Shown piece by piece: positions 18,835 to 27,557 of a stretch of 38,008 nt of DNA. The notes under the pieces were generated by a model, which was given only the letters and a program-made list of their open reading frames with translations, did no database searches and was not told the origin of the DNA. Both the position numbers and the translations under genes were made by a program. Within the stretch, counting starts at the first letter, position 1; every line of letters starts with the position of its first letter. This stretch comes from Mycobacterium sp. (GTDB taxonomy: Bacteria; Actinomycetota; Actinomycetes; Mycobacteriales; Mycobacteriaceae), in NCBI GenBank assembly GCA_025965555.1, contig JAOPWT010000512.1, positions 1-38,008 of the forward strand, written 5' to 3'.

Positions 18835-19722
18835 TCAGTTCTCCCGTGGCAGCAGTTCGGCGGCGAAGCGATCGACGAACTCCCCGGTGCTGGCACTGCC
18901 GGTGGGGCGGATGACGAACTTGGTCAGCCCGGCGGCCAGATAGCCGTCGATCATGCGATGCAGCTGCGGCCATCCGTCGGCGACCAGCTCGGTGGGGTCG
19001 ACGTCGGGCCGACGTTTGCGGATCGCCGCAAGAACTTCGTCGGGTAGTCCGTTCTCGGCGACGGCCACGTTGATCCCGTAGTGGTCGGGTTCGACGACGC
19101 GTCCGGCTTCCGCGGCGGCCGTCTCGATGAGCTCACGCCCGCGCCGCGCCTCGTCGGGGGTCAGGAAGCTGCCCAGCCAGCCGTCGGCGAGCCTGCCGAT
19201 GCGACGGAACCCGGCGGGTGCGGAGCCGCCCAGCCAGATGTCGAGTGGCTTGGCCGGGCGCGGCCCGACCGCGACCGAGGTGGCGGTGAAGAAGTCGCCG
19301 GAGAAGTCGGTCCCTTCGGAGTTCAACGCCGACTTGAGAAGTCGCAGGGATTCGTCGAAGACCGCGGCGCGCTGCCCGTCGGGCACCACGAAGACGTCCC
19401 GCTCCGCGGGGATGGCGGAGCGCAGCCCGAAGACCGGCAGCACTCGTTTCGGTGCCAGCGCGGCCAACGACGCCAGCTGCTTGGCAACGAGCACCGGGTG
19501 ACGGCCGGGCAGGATGACCACCGACGTGCCCACCTTGAGCTTGGTGGTTCTTGCCAGCGCGTACGCCATTCCGACGAAGGGGTCGACGGCGTCGGTGTAC
19601 ACGAGCTCCGAGAACCATAGGGAATCGATGCCCGCGGCCTCGAGCCGGTCGACGAGGCTCGGCAGTTCCTCTGCGGTGGCCTCCTGCCCCGCACCGAGCC
19701 CCACGCCAAATCGGATCTTCAT
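18835..19722 (-). CDS. LLM-class (probable F420-dependent) oxidoreductase
   Basis: TIM-barrel luciferase-like sequence 'MKIRFGVGLG..LVDRLEAAGIDSLWFSELVYTDAVDPFVGMAYALARTTKLKVGTSVVILPGRHPVLVAKQLASL'. Confidence 0.88.
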   Translation of the reverse strand: MKIRFGVGLGAGQEATAEELPSLVDRLEAAGIDSLWFSELVYTDAVDPFVGMAYALARTTKLKVGTSVVILPGRHPVLVAKQLASLAALAPKRVLPVFGLRSAIPAERDVFVVPDGQRAAVFDESLRLLKSALNSEGTDFSGDFFTATSVAVGPRPAKPLDIWLGGSAPAGFRRIGRLADGWLGSFLTPDEARRGRELIETAAAEAGRVVEPDHYGINVAVAENGLPDEVLAAIRKRRPDVDPTELVADGWPQLHRMIDGYLAAGLTKFVIRPTGSASTGEFVDRFAAELLPREN

Positions 19723-19723
19723 G

Positions 19724-20512
19724 TCATCCAGTCTTCCCGCGGTGTAGCCGGGCCCGCATCTGCATGAAGCGAAAGAGCCCTTGCGCGCCCGCGATCGGCT
19801 CGTAGACGTCGACCTGCTCCTCGATGAACTGGGCGCGGCGATCGTCGGGCAGCCGGTCGGTCCATGCCGTGGATCCCATCGCGGACCACTGCAGGAAGGC
19901 CTCCCGCGAACCGAAGTCCCACTCGCGGTCGCTCGTGGTCGCGTCGTCGAGCGTCAGCCCTGCCGCCGCGGCCAACTCCCCGTAGTGATCGGGGTCCACG
20001 TGAGTGAAGGGCTCCTCGAAGCCCTCGAACCACTTCGCCCACTGCGTCTCCCGGCAGAGCCCCATGGTGACGGCTTCCAAGCTGGGGCGCGCGCCCGCAC
20101 ATACCACCTGGACGGTGACCGAACCACCCGGTTTCAGCACCGTGGCGATCTGGCGCAGCGCCCGCTCCTGCTCGGGCACCCAGTGCAGGGCGTTGAATGA
20201 CACCGCAGCGTCGAAGCACTCGCCGAAGGGAAGGGCACGGGCGTCTGCGATGACGAACCACGGTCCTGACGCCTTGGCGGGCACCGTCGCTGCCGCGGTG
20301 GCCACCATTCGGTGCGACGGATCGGCTCCGACGACGATGCCCTGCGGAGTCAGCGTCGCGATCGCGCCGGTGAGAAAACCGTCGCCGCAACCGATGTCGA
20401 GCACGCGATCGGTCGGGTGGAAGTCGAGGCCGGTCATCGCCTCGCCGATCATGGATCGCTGCAACCCACTGAGCCTCGCGTACTCTTCACCGCTCCAGTC
20501 CGTCACACGCAT
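19724..20512 (-). CDS. Class I SAM-dependent methyltransferase
   Basis: 'DRVLDIGCGDGFLTGAIATL', 'CFDAAVSFNALHWVPEQERALRQIATVLKPGGSVTVQVV'; ATG at 20512. Confidence 0.88.
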   Translation of the reverse strand: MRVTDWSGEEYARLSGLQRSMIGEAMTGLDFHPTDRVLDIGCGDGFLTGAIATLTPQGIVVGADPSHRMVATAAATVPAKASGPWFVIADARALPFGECFDAAVSFNALHWVPEQERALRQIATVLKPGGSVTVQVVCAGARPSLEAVTMGLCRETQWAKWFEGFEEPFTHVDPDHYGELAAAAGLTLDDATTSDREWDFGSREAFLQWSAMGSTAWTDRLPDDRRAQFIEEQVDVYEPIAGAQGLFRFMQMRARLHRGKTG

Positions 20513-20559
20513 ATGGTGACAGCAACCACGGCGGCCCGACGACAGAAACAGGTTCAGAC

Positions 20560-21012
20560 ATGCAGGCATCAGTCACCGTTGCGATGGACGCCCCGGCGCA
20601 GAAGGTGTGGGACCTCGTCGCGGACATCCGCAACACCGGCAAGTTCTCGCCAGAGACCTTCGAAGCGGAATGGCTCGACGGCGCCACCGGTCCGGCACTT
20701 GAGGCGACGTTCCGCGGTCACGTCAAGCGCAACGAGATCGGCCCCATCTACTGGACGACCTGTCGCGTCACCGCGTGCGAGCCCGGGAGCGAGTTCGGCT
20801 TCGAGGTGCTCATCGGCGATCGTCCGGTGAACAACTGGCATTACCTGTTCACCCCGGTGCAGAGCGGTACCGAGGTCACCGAGTCCTTTCGGATGAACGA
20901 AGGGCTCATGACCACCCTGTTCGGTCTCTTCGGCGGCCAGCTTCGCAAGCGGCGCAACATCCGCGACATGCGCAAGACGCTGGAACGGATCAAGGCCTTC
21001 GTGGAGGCCTGA
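20560..21012 (+). CDS. SRPBCC (START-like) family protein
   Basis: 'MQASVTVAMDAPAQKVWDLVADIRNTGKFSPETFEAEWLDG' and C-terminal helix 'NIRDMRKTLERIKAFVEA'. Confidence 0.87.
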   Translation: MQASVTVAMDAPAQKVWDLVADIRNTGKFSPETFEAEWLDGATGPALEATFRGHVKRNEIGPIYWTTCRVTACEPGSEFGFEVLIGDRPVNNWHYLFTPVQSGTEVTESFRMNEGLMTTLFGLFGGQLRKRRNIRDMRKTLERIKAFVEA

Positions 21013-21048
21013 GTGGAGGCCGGGGTCGAGGCCTGAGTGGAGGCCTGA
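21001..21048 (+). repeat. Tandem 12-bp repeat, about 4 copies (GTGGAGGCCTGA), first copy being the end of the SRPBCC gene
   Basis: gtggaggcctga / gtggaggccggg / gtcgaggcctga / gtggaggcctga at 21001, 21013, 21025, 21037. Confidence 0.95.
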
Positions 21049-21054
21049 GCCGGC

Positions 21055-21513
21055 TCAGTTGAAGCCGACCCCGAAGATGGGAATCCAGAGTCCGAACAAC
21101 CAGACTCCCCACTGGCGAGGGCCGTCGTTCCACACCGGGTTCAGGTTGTAGCCCCAGTAGTTGACCGATTGCGGCGGCGGGCCGCCGTTCCATTGGATCG
21201 GTGGCGGCGGACCCCATCCCCATGGAGGTGGCCCGTTGCGATCGTCCCACCAGTCGTGGCGGTTGTTGTTCCACCAGAAGCCCTTGTCGTCACCGTGGCC
21301 GACGTTGTTGTCGCACCAGGGCGGGCAGTACCGGTTGGGCCCTTTGGTGTCGCCACACCACGGCGGGCAGTAGTCGTCGTTCCCGTGTCCCCCCGGCTTC
21401 TGCGGGATGGGCGCGACCGGCTGCGCGGACGCCATCGGTGCGGTCACGGACATCGAGCCGAAGCCCAGTCCGCCTACGATCATGGCAGCCGCCACGATCT
21501 TGATCGGCTTCAT
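21055..21513 (-). CDS. Secreted Trp/Gly/Pro-rich hypothetical protein
   Basis: Signal peptide 'MKPIKIVAAAMIVGGLGFGSMSVTAPMASAQP', repeated 'CPPWC' and 'PPPWGWGPPPPIQWNGGPPPQ' segments. Confidence 0.75.
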   Translation of the reverse strand: MKPIKIVAAAMIVGGLGFGSMSVTAPMASAQPVAPIPQKPGGHGNDDYCPPWCGDTKGPNRYCPPWCDNNVGHGDDKGFWWNNNRHDWWDDRNGPPPWGWGPPPPIQWNGGPPPQSVNYWGYNLNPVWNDGPRQWGVWLFGLWIPIFGVGFN

Positions 21514-22017
21514 GCGTGTCTCCTGCCTCGCGACTTGGCGTCGTGGCGTTTCCACTCGGTTCGACGCCCAAACCTTCACGGTTCATTCCCTGACCCCGTC
21601 GTGACCCCTACCCCTGACATCGCCGTGGACGCAGAGCGCGTTACGTCGCTAGCGTGAATGGACTGCAGACGAAATCGGCACCGAACCCGCCAGCACGCCG
21701 AACCGTTTGCCGCGCGACCGGTGCCGGCGATATCCCTGCTGGTCGCGCTGCTGCATTGGGCGACAACGGTATTCGGCCGAGGTTACTGATTCGACGACGT
21801 GTAGGCCCGGTCGTCGTAGCGGCACTCATCGGCCACAGGCGGATGTGAGCGCAGCGCACGGGTTTTCGTTGCTGCGCGCAGGCCACGGCCTCGTGGGCGG
21901 CCCGTGCCTGGCACCGGTTGGCGCCCCATGTCTGTAACCAGTGCAATGGATGTTGCTGATGTGGTTGATGATTCGATGGCGCGACGGCGTTAAGGCCATT
22001 TGCTGCTGGCGTGACCG

Positions 22018-23946
22018 TCAGCCGAACGTGAAGTCACTCGGATCGGGCCTGCGAGTCCACGTCCAGTAGTCGACCAGCCGCCACGGGCTCAGCGTGTACA
22101 CCTCGCCACTGCTGTTCTTGTAGAACGAGTGTGCGATCGACGGCTGCGACCAGACCATCTTGCCCATCTCCTCCTGGCTGCGCCGCACCCAGTCGTCGGT
22201 CTTGTCCTGCCGCGGTTCCATGAAGCGATGCCCGCCGGCGATCAAATGGTCCAGACACTCTGAGATGTAACGCATCTGGCACTCGGAGTGGAAGATGAGG
22301 CTGCCACCGCTTGCCAGGTTCGTGCCGGGTCCGTACATGCAGAAGAAGTTCGGGTAGCCGGGCACGGTGATGCCGAGATACGCCGCGGGCCGCTCCCCCC
22401 ATGACGCGCGGAGATCCTGGCCGTCGCGACCGGTGATCGCCATCGGCCACAGCATCTCGGTGGCCTGAAAGCCCGTTGCGAAGACGATAACGTCGGCCGG
22501 ATGGCGGACGCCGTCCGCGGTGACCACGCCTTCTGCCTCGATGCGGTCGATGGGCGTACGGACCAACTCGACGTCGTCGCGCGTCAGGGTCCGCAGCCAG
22601 CTGCCGTTGTCCTGCAGCGTGCGCTTGCCCGTCGCCGGGTAGTCGGGCACGGCCTTGGCGGCCAGTTCCGGATCGTCGCCGATCTGGCTCCTGATCCACT
22701 CGGTGAACATGATCCTGGTCATCTCGTTGATCTCACTGACGGCGCACTGCTGATCGGGATAGTCGGGGTCGACCCTGGCGGCCTCCAGCCCCTTGTCGCA
22801 GCCGGGCCAGAACAGCAGGAACCGATACCACCGGCCGTAGAACGGCAGGTGGCGCAGCGCCCACTGCACGCCGGGGCCGACGGCCTCGTGATAGTTCGGG
22901 TTGGGGAACATCCATTGCGCCGTGCGCTGGAAGACGGTGAGGTGGGCCACTTCGTCGGCGATCGCCGGGGCGATCTGGAAGCCGCTGGCGCCTGCGCCGA
23001 TCATTGCGACCCGCTTACCGCCCAGGTCGACGGAATGGTTCCACTCGGCGGAGTGAAAGGCCGCCCCGGAGAACTGGTCTCGGCCAGGAATCGTCGGCAC
23101 GTGCGGCCGGTCGAGTTGACCGACCGCGCTGATGACGGCCCGCGCCTCGATGGTGGAGGCCGTGCCGTCGACACCGCGCGTGCGCACGCTCCACGTGGCC
23201 GTGTCGTCGTCCCACGTCGCGTCGGTCACCTCCGTCTGCCACCGGACGTGCTGCGCGACGTCGTACTTGTCCATCACGCGCTGGAAGTAGGCCTGCAGTT
23301 CGGGTTGTTCGGCGAAGAAGTGCGTCCATTGGTCGGTCGGTTCGAAGCTGTAGCAGTAGAAGTGATTTCCTACGTCGACCCGCGCCCCTGGATACGTGTT
23401 CTGATACCACGTGCCGCCAGGCCCGGCGTTCTTCTCGACGATCTTGAAGGGAATGCCGGCTTCCTTGAGCCGGATGCCCGCGAGCAGACCGGACTCTCCG
23501 CAGCCGATCACGACGACGGGGAACCCGTCGCGGGCGGACTTGGTCGAGGTGTGTACGGCCCTGGCGTCCGTCCCGTCGAGTTCCATCTCCTCGAGCAGCA
23601 TCGGCACGTACTCGTCCGGGACGGGTTCGCAGACGAGCCACTCCATCATCTCCTTGAGGAGATCACCGCTGATCGGTTCGGGATCGGGGCAGCCGCGGTC
23701 GCGATAGTCGGCGATCACCTCGAGTGCGACGTTGCGGGCCGCCGCCTTGTCTTCCTCGGACATGTAGCCCTGCACCTCGTTGAGGAACAGGCCCGCCGGT
23801 TTCAGCACACCGCGGATCAGTGCGGGGTCGCCTGCCATGTGGACCAGCGAGAGCATCAACGTCGGGACGCTGACGTCGAGCAGCGCCGCGGCGATCTCTT
23901 CGTCAGAGGTCGTAAACGGTTGCCCTGCATGTGGGTTTCGCACCAA
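22018..23946 (-). CDS. Type I Baeyer-Villiger/flavin-containing monooxygenase with N-terminal extension
   Basis: Rossmann 'VVVIGCGESGLLAGIRLKEAG' and 'VAMIGAGASGFQIAPAI', BVMO fingerprint 'FSGAAFHSAEWNH' (FxGxxxHxxxW); ~640 aa with ~130-aa N-terminal extension. GTG 23943 or TTG 23946 start. Confidence 0.9.
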   Translation of the reverse strand: MVRNPHAGQPFTTSDEEIAAALLDVSVPTLMLSLVHMAGDPALIRGVLKPAGLFLNEVQGYMSEEDKAAARNVALEVIADYRDRGCPDPEPISGDLLKEMMEWLVCEPVPDEYVPMLLEEMELDGTDARAVHTSTKSARDGFPVVVIGCGESGLLAGIRLKEAGIPFKIVEKNAGPGGTWYQNTYPGARVDVGNHFYCYSFEPTDQWTHFFAEQPELQAYFQRVMDKYDVAQHVRWQTEVTDATWDDDTATWSVRTRGVDGTASTIEARAVISAVGQLDRPHVPTIPGRDQFSGAAFHSAEWNHSVDLGGKRVAMIGAGASGFQIAPAIADEVAHLTVFQRTAQWMFPNPNYHEAVGPGVQWALRHLPFYGRWYRFLLFWPGCDKGLEAARVDPDYPDQQCAVSEINEMTRIMFTEWIRSQIGDDPELAAKAVPDYPATGKRTLQDNGSWLRTLTRDDVELVRTPIDRIEAEGVVTADGVRHPADVIVFATGFQATEMLWPMAITGRDGQDLRASWGERPAAYLGITVPGYPNFFCMYGPGTNLASGGSLIFHSECQMRYISECLDHLIAGGHRFMEPRQDKTDDWVRRSQEEMGKMVWSQPSIAHSFYKNSSGEVYTLSPWRLVDYWTWTRRPDPSDFTFG

Positions 23947-23965
23947 TCGGTGCTATCACGGTCGG

Positions 23966-24475
23966 GTGACAACGCGCAGGTCATCGGCTGAACGCAGCGC
24001 TCGGTTGGGCCGGCGACCGGAGGGGTATCACCCCTTGGTGAGCACCAACGACGACTCCGATGGCTGCCTGGGCCGGCGCCCGGCGGGGGTGGACGACGAC
24101 ACGATCGCCGCCGTCGGGAAGGTGTCGGAGGCGTTGGAGTGCGTCGAGCGCGCACGCGGGCATCTGTATTCCTTTCATCAGCTGATCGGGCACGCCGACC
24201 TGATCTTGGGCGAGGCCTGCGAGGACCTGAGGAACTCCGGACACGATGAGGTCGCCGAGCGCTTGGCGACGGAACTGGTCGGTCTCAACGTGCTGCCCGG
24301 CCGCTGGACGTTCCAGGTCGTCGAGGAGTTCGACGATGGCTACTGGACGCCGTTCCGCGAACACGAGCGCCGGGTCCGTAACGAGCTTCTCGCAGGTGAG
24401 AGGCACGTCTACGAGGCGAAGATGAAAGACCAGCGACGCACCCACGGCAGAATGGGGCACGAAGCTGGGCCCTGA
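23966..24475 (+). CDS. Conserved hypothetical protein
   Basis: Good coding composition, helical: 'AAVGKVSEALECVERARGHLYSFHQLIGHADLILGEACEDLRNSGHDEVAERLATELVGLNVLPGRWTFQVVEEFDDGYW'; GTG at 23966 or 24038. Confidence 0.72.
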   Translation: MTTRRSSAERSARLGRRPEGYHPLVSTNDDSDGCLGRRPAGVDDDTIAAVGKVSEALECVERARGHLYSFHQLIGHADLILGEACEDLRNSGHDEVAERLATELVGLNVLPGRWTFQVVEEFDDGYWTPFREHERRVRNELLAGERHVYEAKMKDQRRTHGRMGHEAGP

Positions 24476-24520
24476 CGTTACGCTCGGCGGCATCGCGTTC
24501 CGACGGTGAGGTGAGGTGGC

Positions 24521-25804
24521 GTGGGTATCTCGGCACGGGTGAACGGGGCGCCGCCGCCCGAGGTTGCGATCTCTGACATCAACCTGGGGGCGTGGGACTT
24601 CTGGGCGCTCGACGACGAGGTGCGTGACGGTGCGTTCGCCACCCTCCGGCGCGAGGCTCCGGTGTCACTGCAGCCGGAATTCATTCAGCAGGGCTTCGAG
24701 CGAGGCAGGGGCCATTGGGCGGTCACCCGTTACGACGACGTGTTCCACGCCAGCCGCCATCCCGAGATCTTCAGCTCGGCGCAGGGCATCGTGATCGGCG
24801 ACCAGTCCCCTGAGTTGGCCCAGTACTTCGGCTCGATGATCGCGCTTGATGATCCGCGGCACACCCGGCTGCGCAACATCGTCAGAAGTGCGTTCACCCC
24901 GCGGGTGCTGACTCGGATCGAGGATTCGGTGCGGGACCGTGCCCGCCGACTGGTCGAAGCGATGATCGGGGATCACCCCGACGGCTCGGCCGAGCTGGTG
25001 GCCGCCCTGGCCGGACCCCTACCGTTGCAGATCATCTGCGACATGATGGGCATCCCCGAGGAGGACCACCAGAAGATCTTCAACTGGACGAACGTCATCC
25101 TGGGTTTCGGCGATCCTGAGATCGCGACCGAGTTCGACGAGTTCGTCAAGGTGGCAATCGACATCGGTGCCTACGCATCGGCGTTGGCCGACGACCGACG
25201 CGCCCACCCCGGTGAAGATCTCACCACCAGCCTGGTACAGGCCGAGCTCGACGGCGAGCGACTGACGTCAGGCGAGGTGGCGTCGTTCTTCATTCTTCTG
25301 GTGGTCGCGGGCAATGAGACGACGCGCAATGCCATCAGCCACGGCGTGCTGGCGCTGAGTCGCCACCCCGAACAGCGCGACGACTGGTGGAGCGACTACG
25401 ACACCGTGGCTCCGACCGCCGTCGAGGAGGTGGTGCGGTGGGCGTCTCCGGTGGCCTACATGCGTCGCACGGTGACTCGCGAAACCGAGCTCAGTGGCGT
25501 CAAACTCGTTGCAGGCGACAAGGTCACGCTCTGGTACGGGTCGGCCAACCGGGATGACGCCAAGTTCGACTACCCGTGGTCCTTCGACGTCCGGCGTCAT
25601 CCGAACCCGCACGTCGGCTTCGGCGGAGGCGGTGCCCACTTCTGCCTCGGTGCCAACCTCGCGCGCCGCGAGATCACCGTCGCCTTCGAGGAATTGCACC
25701 GGAGGATCCCCGACATCGCCGCGACCGAAGAGCCCGCCCGGCTCCAGTCGGCCTTCATCCACGGCATCAAGCGACTTCCCGTGGCGTGGACCCCGCCGCG
25801 CTAG
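24521..25804 (+). CDS. cyp124: Cytochrome P450, CYP124 family (methyl-branched lipid/sterol omega-hydroxylase-like)
   Basis: Closely resembles M. tuberculosis CYP124A1 as recalled: 'ARVNGAPPPEV.ISDINLGAWDFWALDDEVRDGAFATLRREAP', 'LPLQIICDMMGIPEEDHQKIFNWTNVILGFGDPEIATEFDEF', heme motif 'FGGGGAHFCLGANLARREI'. Confidence 0.93.
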   Translation: MGISARVNGAPPPEVAISDINLGAWDFWALDDEVRDGAFATLRREAPVSLQPEFIQQGFERGRGHWAVTRYDDVFHASRHPEIFSSAQGIVIGDQSPELAQYFGSMIALDDPRHTRLRNIVRSAFTPRVLTRIEDSVRDRARRLVEAMIGDHPDGSAELVAALAGPLPLQIICDMMGIPEEDHQKIFNWTNVILGFGDPEIATEFDEFVKVAIDIGAYASALADDRRAHPGEDLTTSLVQAELDGERLTSGEVASFFILLVVAGNETTRNAISHGVLALSRHPEQRDDWWSDYDTVAPTAVEEVVRWASPVAYMRRTVTRETELSGVKLVAGDKVTLWYGSANRDDAKFDYPWSFDVRRHPNPHVGFGGGGAHFCLGANLARREITVAFEELHRRIPDIAATEEPARLQSAFIHGIKRLPVAWTPPR

Positions 25805-25826
25805 ATCACCCGGTTTCTCGACGTCC

Positions 25827-26288
25827 CTAGTTGACCCGGTGCGGCTGCTCTTCGTGTTCTGGGCGCTCGCTGCGGTTCAGCTCGTCGCGCTTCATGCGGT
25901 CCTTCTCGGCAGCGTCGTAGGCCTCGTCGGCGTCATCCTTGCGGCGTGGATCCAACGAGTCGGCGTGTTGCCACTGCGAATCGAGCTGCTCGCGCGACGA
26001 AGCGGCTTCGTGGCGATGGCTAGCGGCCCTGTCGCTCAAGCGGGCGGCTTCGGCGGCCTTGGCCTCCGCCTCGGCCGCTGCGGCACGGGCCCTGGCCTCG
26101 GTCTCGGCCGCGATGGCCTCCCGCTTCTCGACCCGGCTGTTCTCTTCGCGCGCTTCGTCGCGGATGCGATCTGCCTCGGCCCGGCGCTTCTTGTCGCGCG
26201 CACTACGCGCGACGAAGGCGAACCCCAGGATCAACAGCAGGACCACCACGACGGCCACGACGACCATGACGACGGTGTTGGTATTCAT
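25827..26288 (-). CDS. Single-TM protein with long charged coiled-coil tail, hypothetical
   Basis: 'MNTNTVVMVVVAVVVVLLLILGFAFVARSARDKKRRAEADRIRDEAREENSRVEKREAIAAETEARARAAAAEAEAKAAEAARLS'; ATG at 26288; the 335-aa track ORF is an over-extension. Confidence 0.75.
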   Translation of the reverse strand: MNTNTVVMVVVAVVVVLLLILGFAFVARSARDKKRRAEADRIRDEAREENSRVEKREAIAAETEARARAAAAEAEAKAAEAARLSDRAASHRHEAASSREQLDSQWQHADSLDPRRKDDADEAYDAAEKDRMKRDELNRSERPEHEEQPHRVN

Positions 26289-26392
26289 GTCGAGCTCCTT
26301 CGGCTGCTGGAACGTCATGAATCGACGCACTCGCTGAGTTGGCGGATGCCCGGGATCGCCTGCGTTCAAACCGCGTCGGCGAGGCGCTGGAG

Positions 26393-26797
26393 CTACTTGA
26401 CGGTCAGGGTGCCCAACATGTTCGGGTGATATCTGCAGACGAATGGGTACTCGCCCGGCTGTGTCGGTGCGGTGAAGGTCTTCTGCTCCCCGCCGCCGAC
26501 GTCGGTGGAGAACCCTGCGTCCGGCTTGGAGGTCACCGAGTGCTCCACGGTGTCCTTGTTGACGATGGTGACCGTCGCGCCCGGCGAGACGGTGAGTGGC
26601 TCGCCGAACGCCATGTCGGAGATCGTGATGGTCGGTCCGGCCGCGGCAGGCGCGGAACTTTGTGCTGGGCCACCGGTCATCGCGACGGGTGAACTGCTCG
26701 AACCGTAGTTCGAGCTGGGTGCCTGCGTGCTCGAGCAGGCGGTGACGATGGCGCCGATCAGTACCAACGCCCCGAGTAATGCACCGCTCTTGGTCAT
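26393..26797 (-). CDS. Cupredoxin (plastocyanin/amicyanin-like) lipoprotein
   Basis: Lipobox 'GAIVTACSS'; blue-copper motif 'VEHSV...GEYPFVCRYHPNMLGTLTVK' (C-x2-H-x2-M). Confidence 0.88.
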   Translation of the reverse strand: MTKSGALLGALVLIGAIVTACSSTQAPSSNYGSSSSPVAMTGGPAQSSAPAAAGPTITISDMAFGEPLTVSPGATVTIVNKDTVEHSVTSKPDAGFSTDVGGGEQKTFTAPTQPGEYPFVCRYHPNMLGTLTVK

Positions 26798-26858
26798 GTG
26801 TCCTCTTCCGTTGGCGGCCTGTATCAAATGACACGTGCCGCGGGCCGGTTGGGTTCGA

Positions 26859-27548
26859 TCAGCGCAGGACCCGCTCGTCGACGATGAACAGGACGAGGGT
26901 GACGGCCAGAATCGACGCGGCCAGCCAGATCGCGTGCGCACCCCATGCACGGCTGGCGAAGGCGCCGATGAGCGCTCCCCCGGCGAAGGCGAGGATCAGC
27001 GCGCCGTAGATCCCACAGGCCCGCCGCGACGCCGACTGCCTCTCGACGAAGCCGTCGTAGCCTGCTTCGACGAAGCGCATCAAGTTTCCAGTCGTCGCGA
27101 CGGGTAGGTACGCCAGATCGCCGACGTTGCGGAAGAGCCCCATCTGCAGCGCGGCGAGGAACGCGATCGGCACCGTCACGTAGCTGTGCGCCACGGTGAC
27201 CGGAACGAAGCCGATCACCGCGAGGACGGCCACCTGCACGGTCATCGTCCAGCGCAACGGGTGGGGCACGATGCGCTCGACTCGGCCCGACTTGATGTGA
27301 GAGGCAAGGGAAATGCCGACCATGAACGCGAGGATCGGCCAGGCGTGGGCCATCGCCGCAGCCACCTTGCGCTCGGAGACGTCGATGGCGAAGAAGATGA
27401 CGTTGCCGGTCTGAACGTTGGCGAACACACCTCCTCGGACGTAGAAGGTGTGGGCGTCCATGAATCCGTTGTCGATGGTGAGCAGCAGCGCGAACCACAG
27501 CGTCCTGGCCCGGTCGAAGTCGCTCGGCCCACGTGTCGGAGCGCCCAT
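26859..27548 (-). CDS. YoaK/DUF1275 family membrane protein
   Basis: 'LLLTIDNGFMDAHTFYVRGGVFANVQTGNVIFFAIDVSE' diagnostic of DUF1275; about six TMs. Confidence 0.85.
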   Translation of the reverse strand: MGAPTRGPSDFDRARTLWFALLLTIDNGFMDAHTFYVRGGVFANVQTGNVIFFAIDVSERKVAAAMAHAWPILAFMVGISLASHIKSGRVERIVPHPLRWTMTVQVAVLAVIGFVPVTVAHSYVTVPIAFLAALQMGLFRNVGDLAYLPVATTGNLMRFVEAGYDGFVERQSASRRACGIYGALILAFAGGALIGAFASRAWGAHAIWLAASILAVTLVLFIVDERVLR

Positions 27549-27557
27549 GCGGACAAC

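Noticed and set aside
22501-23991. 496-aa ORF antisense to the BVMO
   Set aside because: No motif; the BVMO frame carries all conserved fingerprints.
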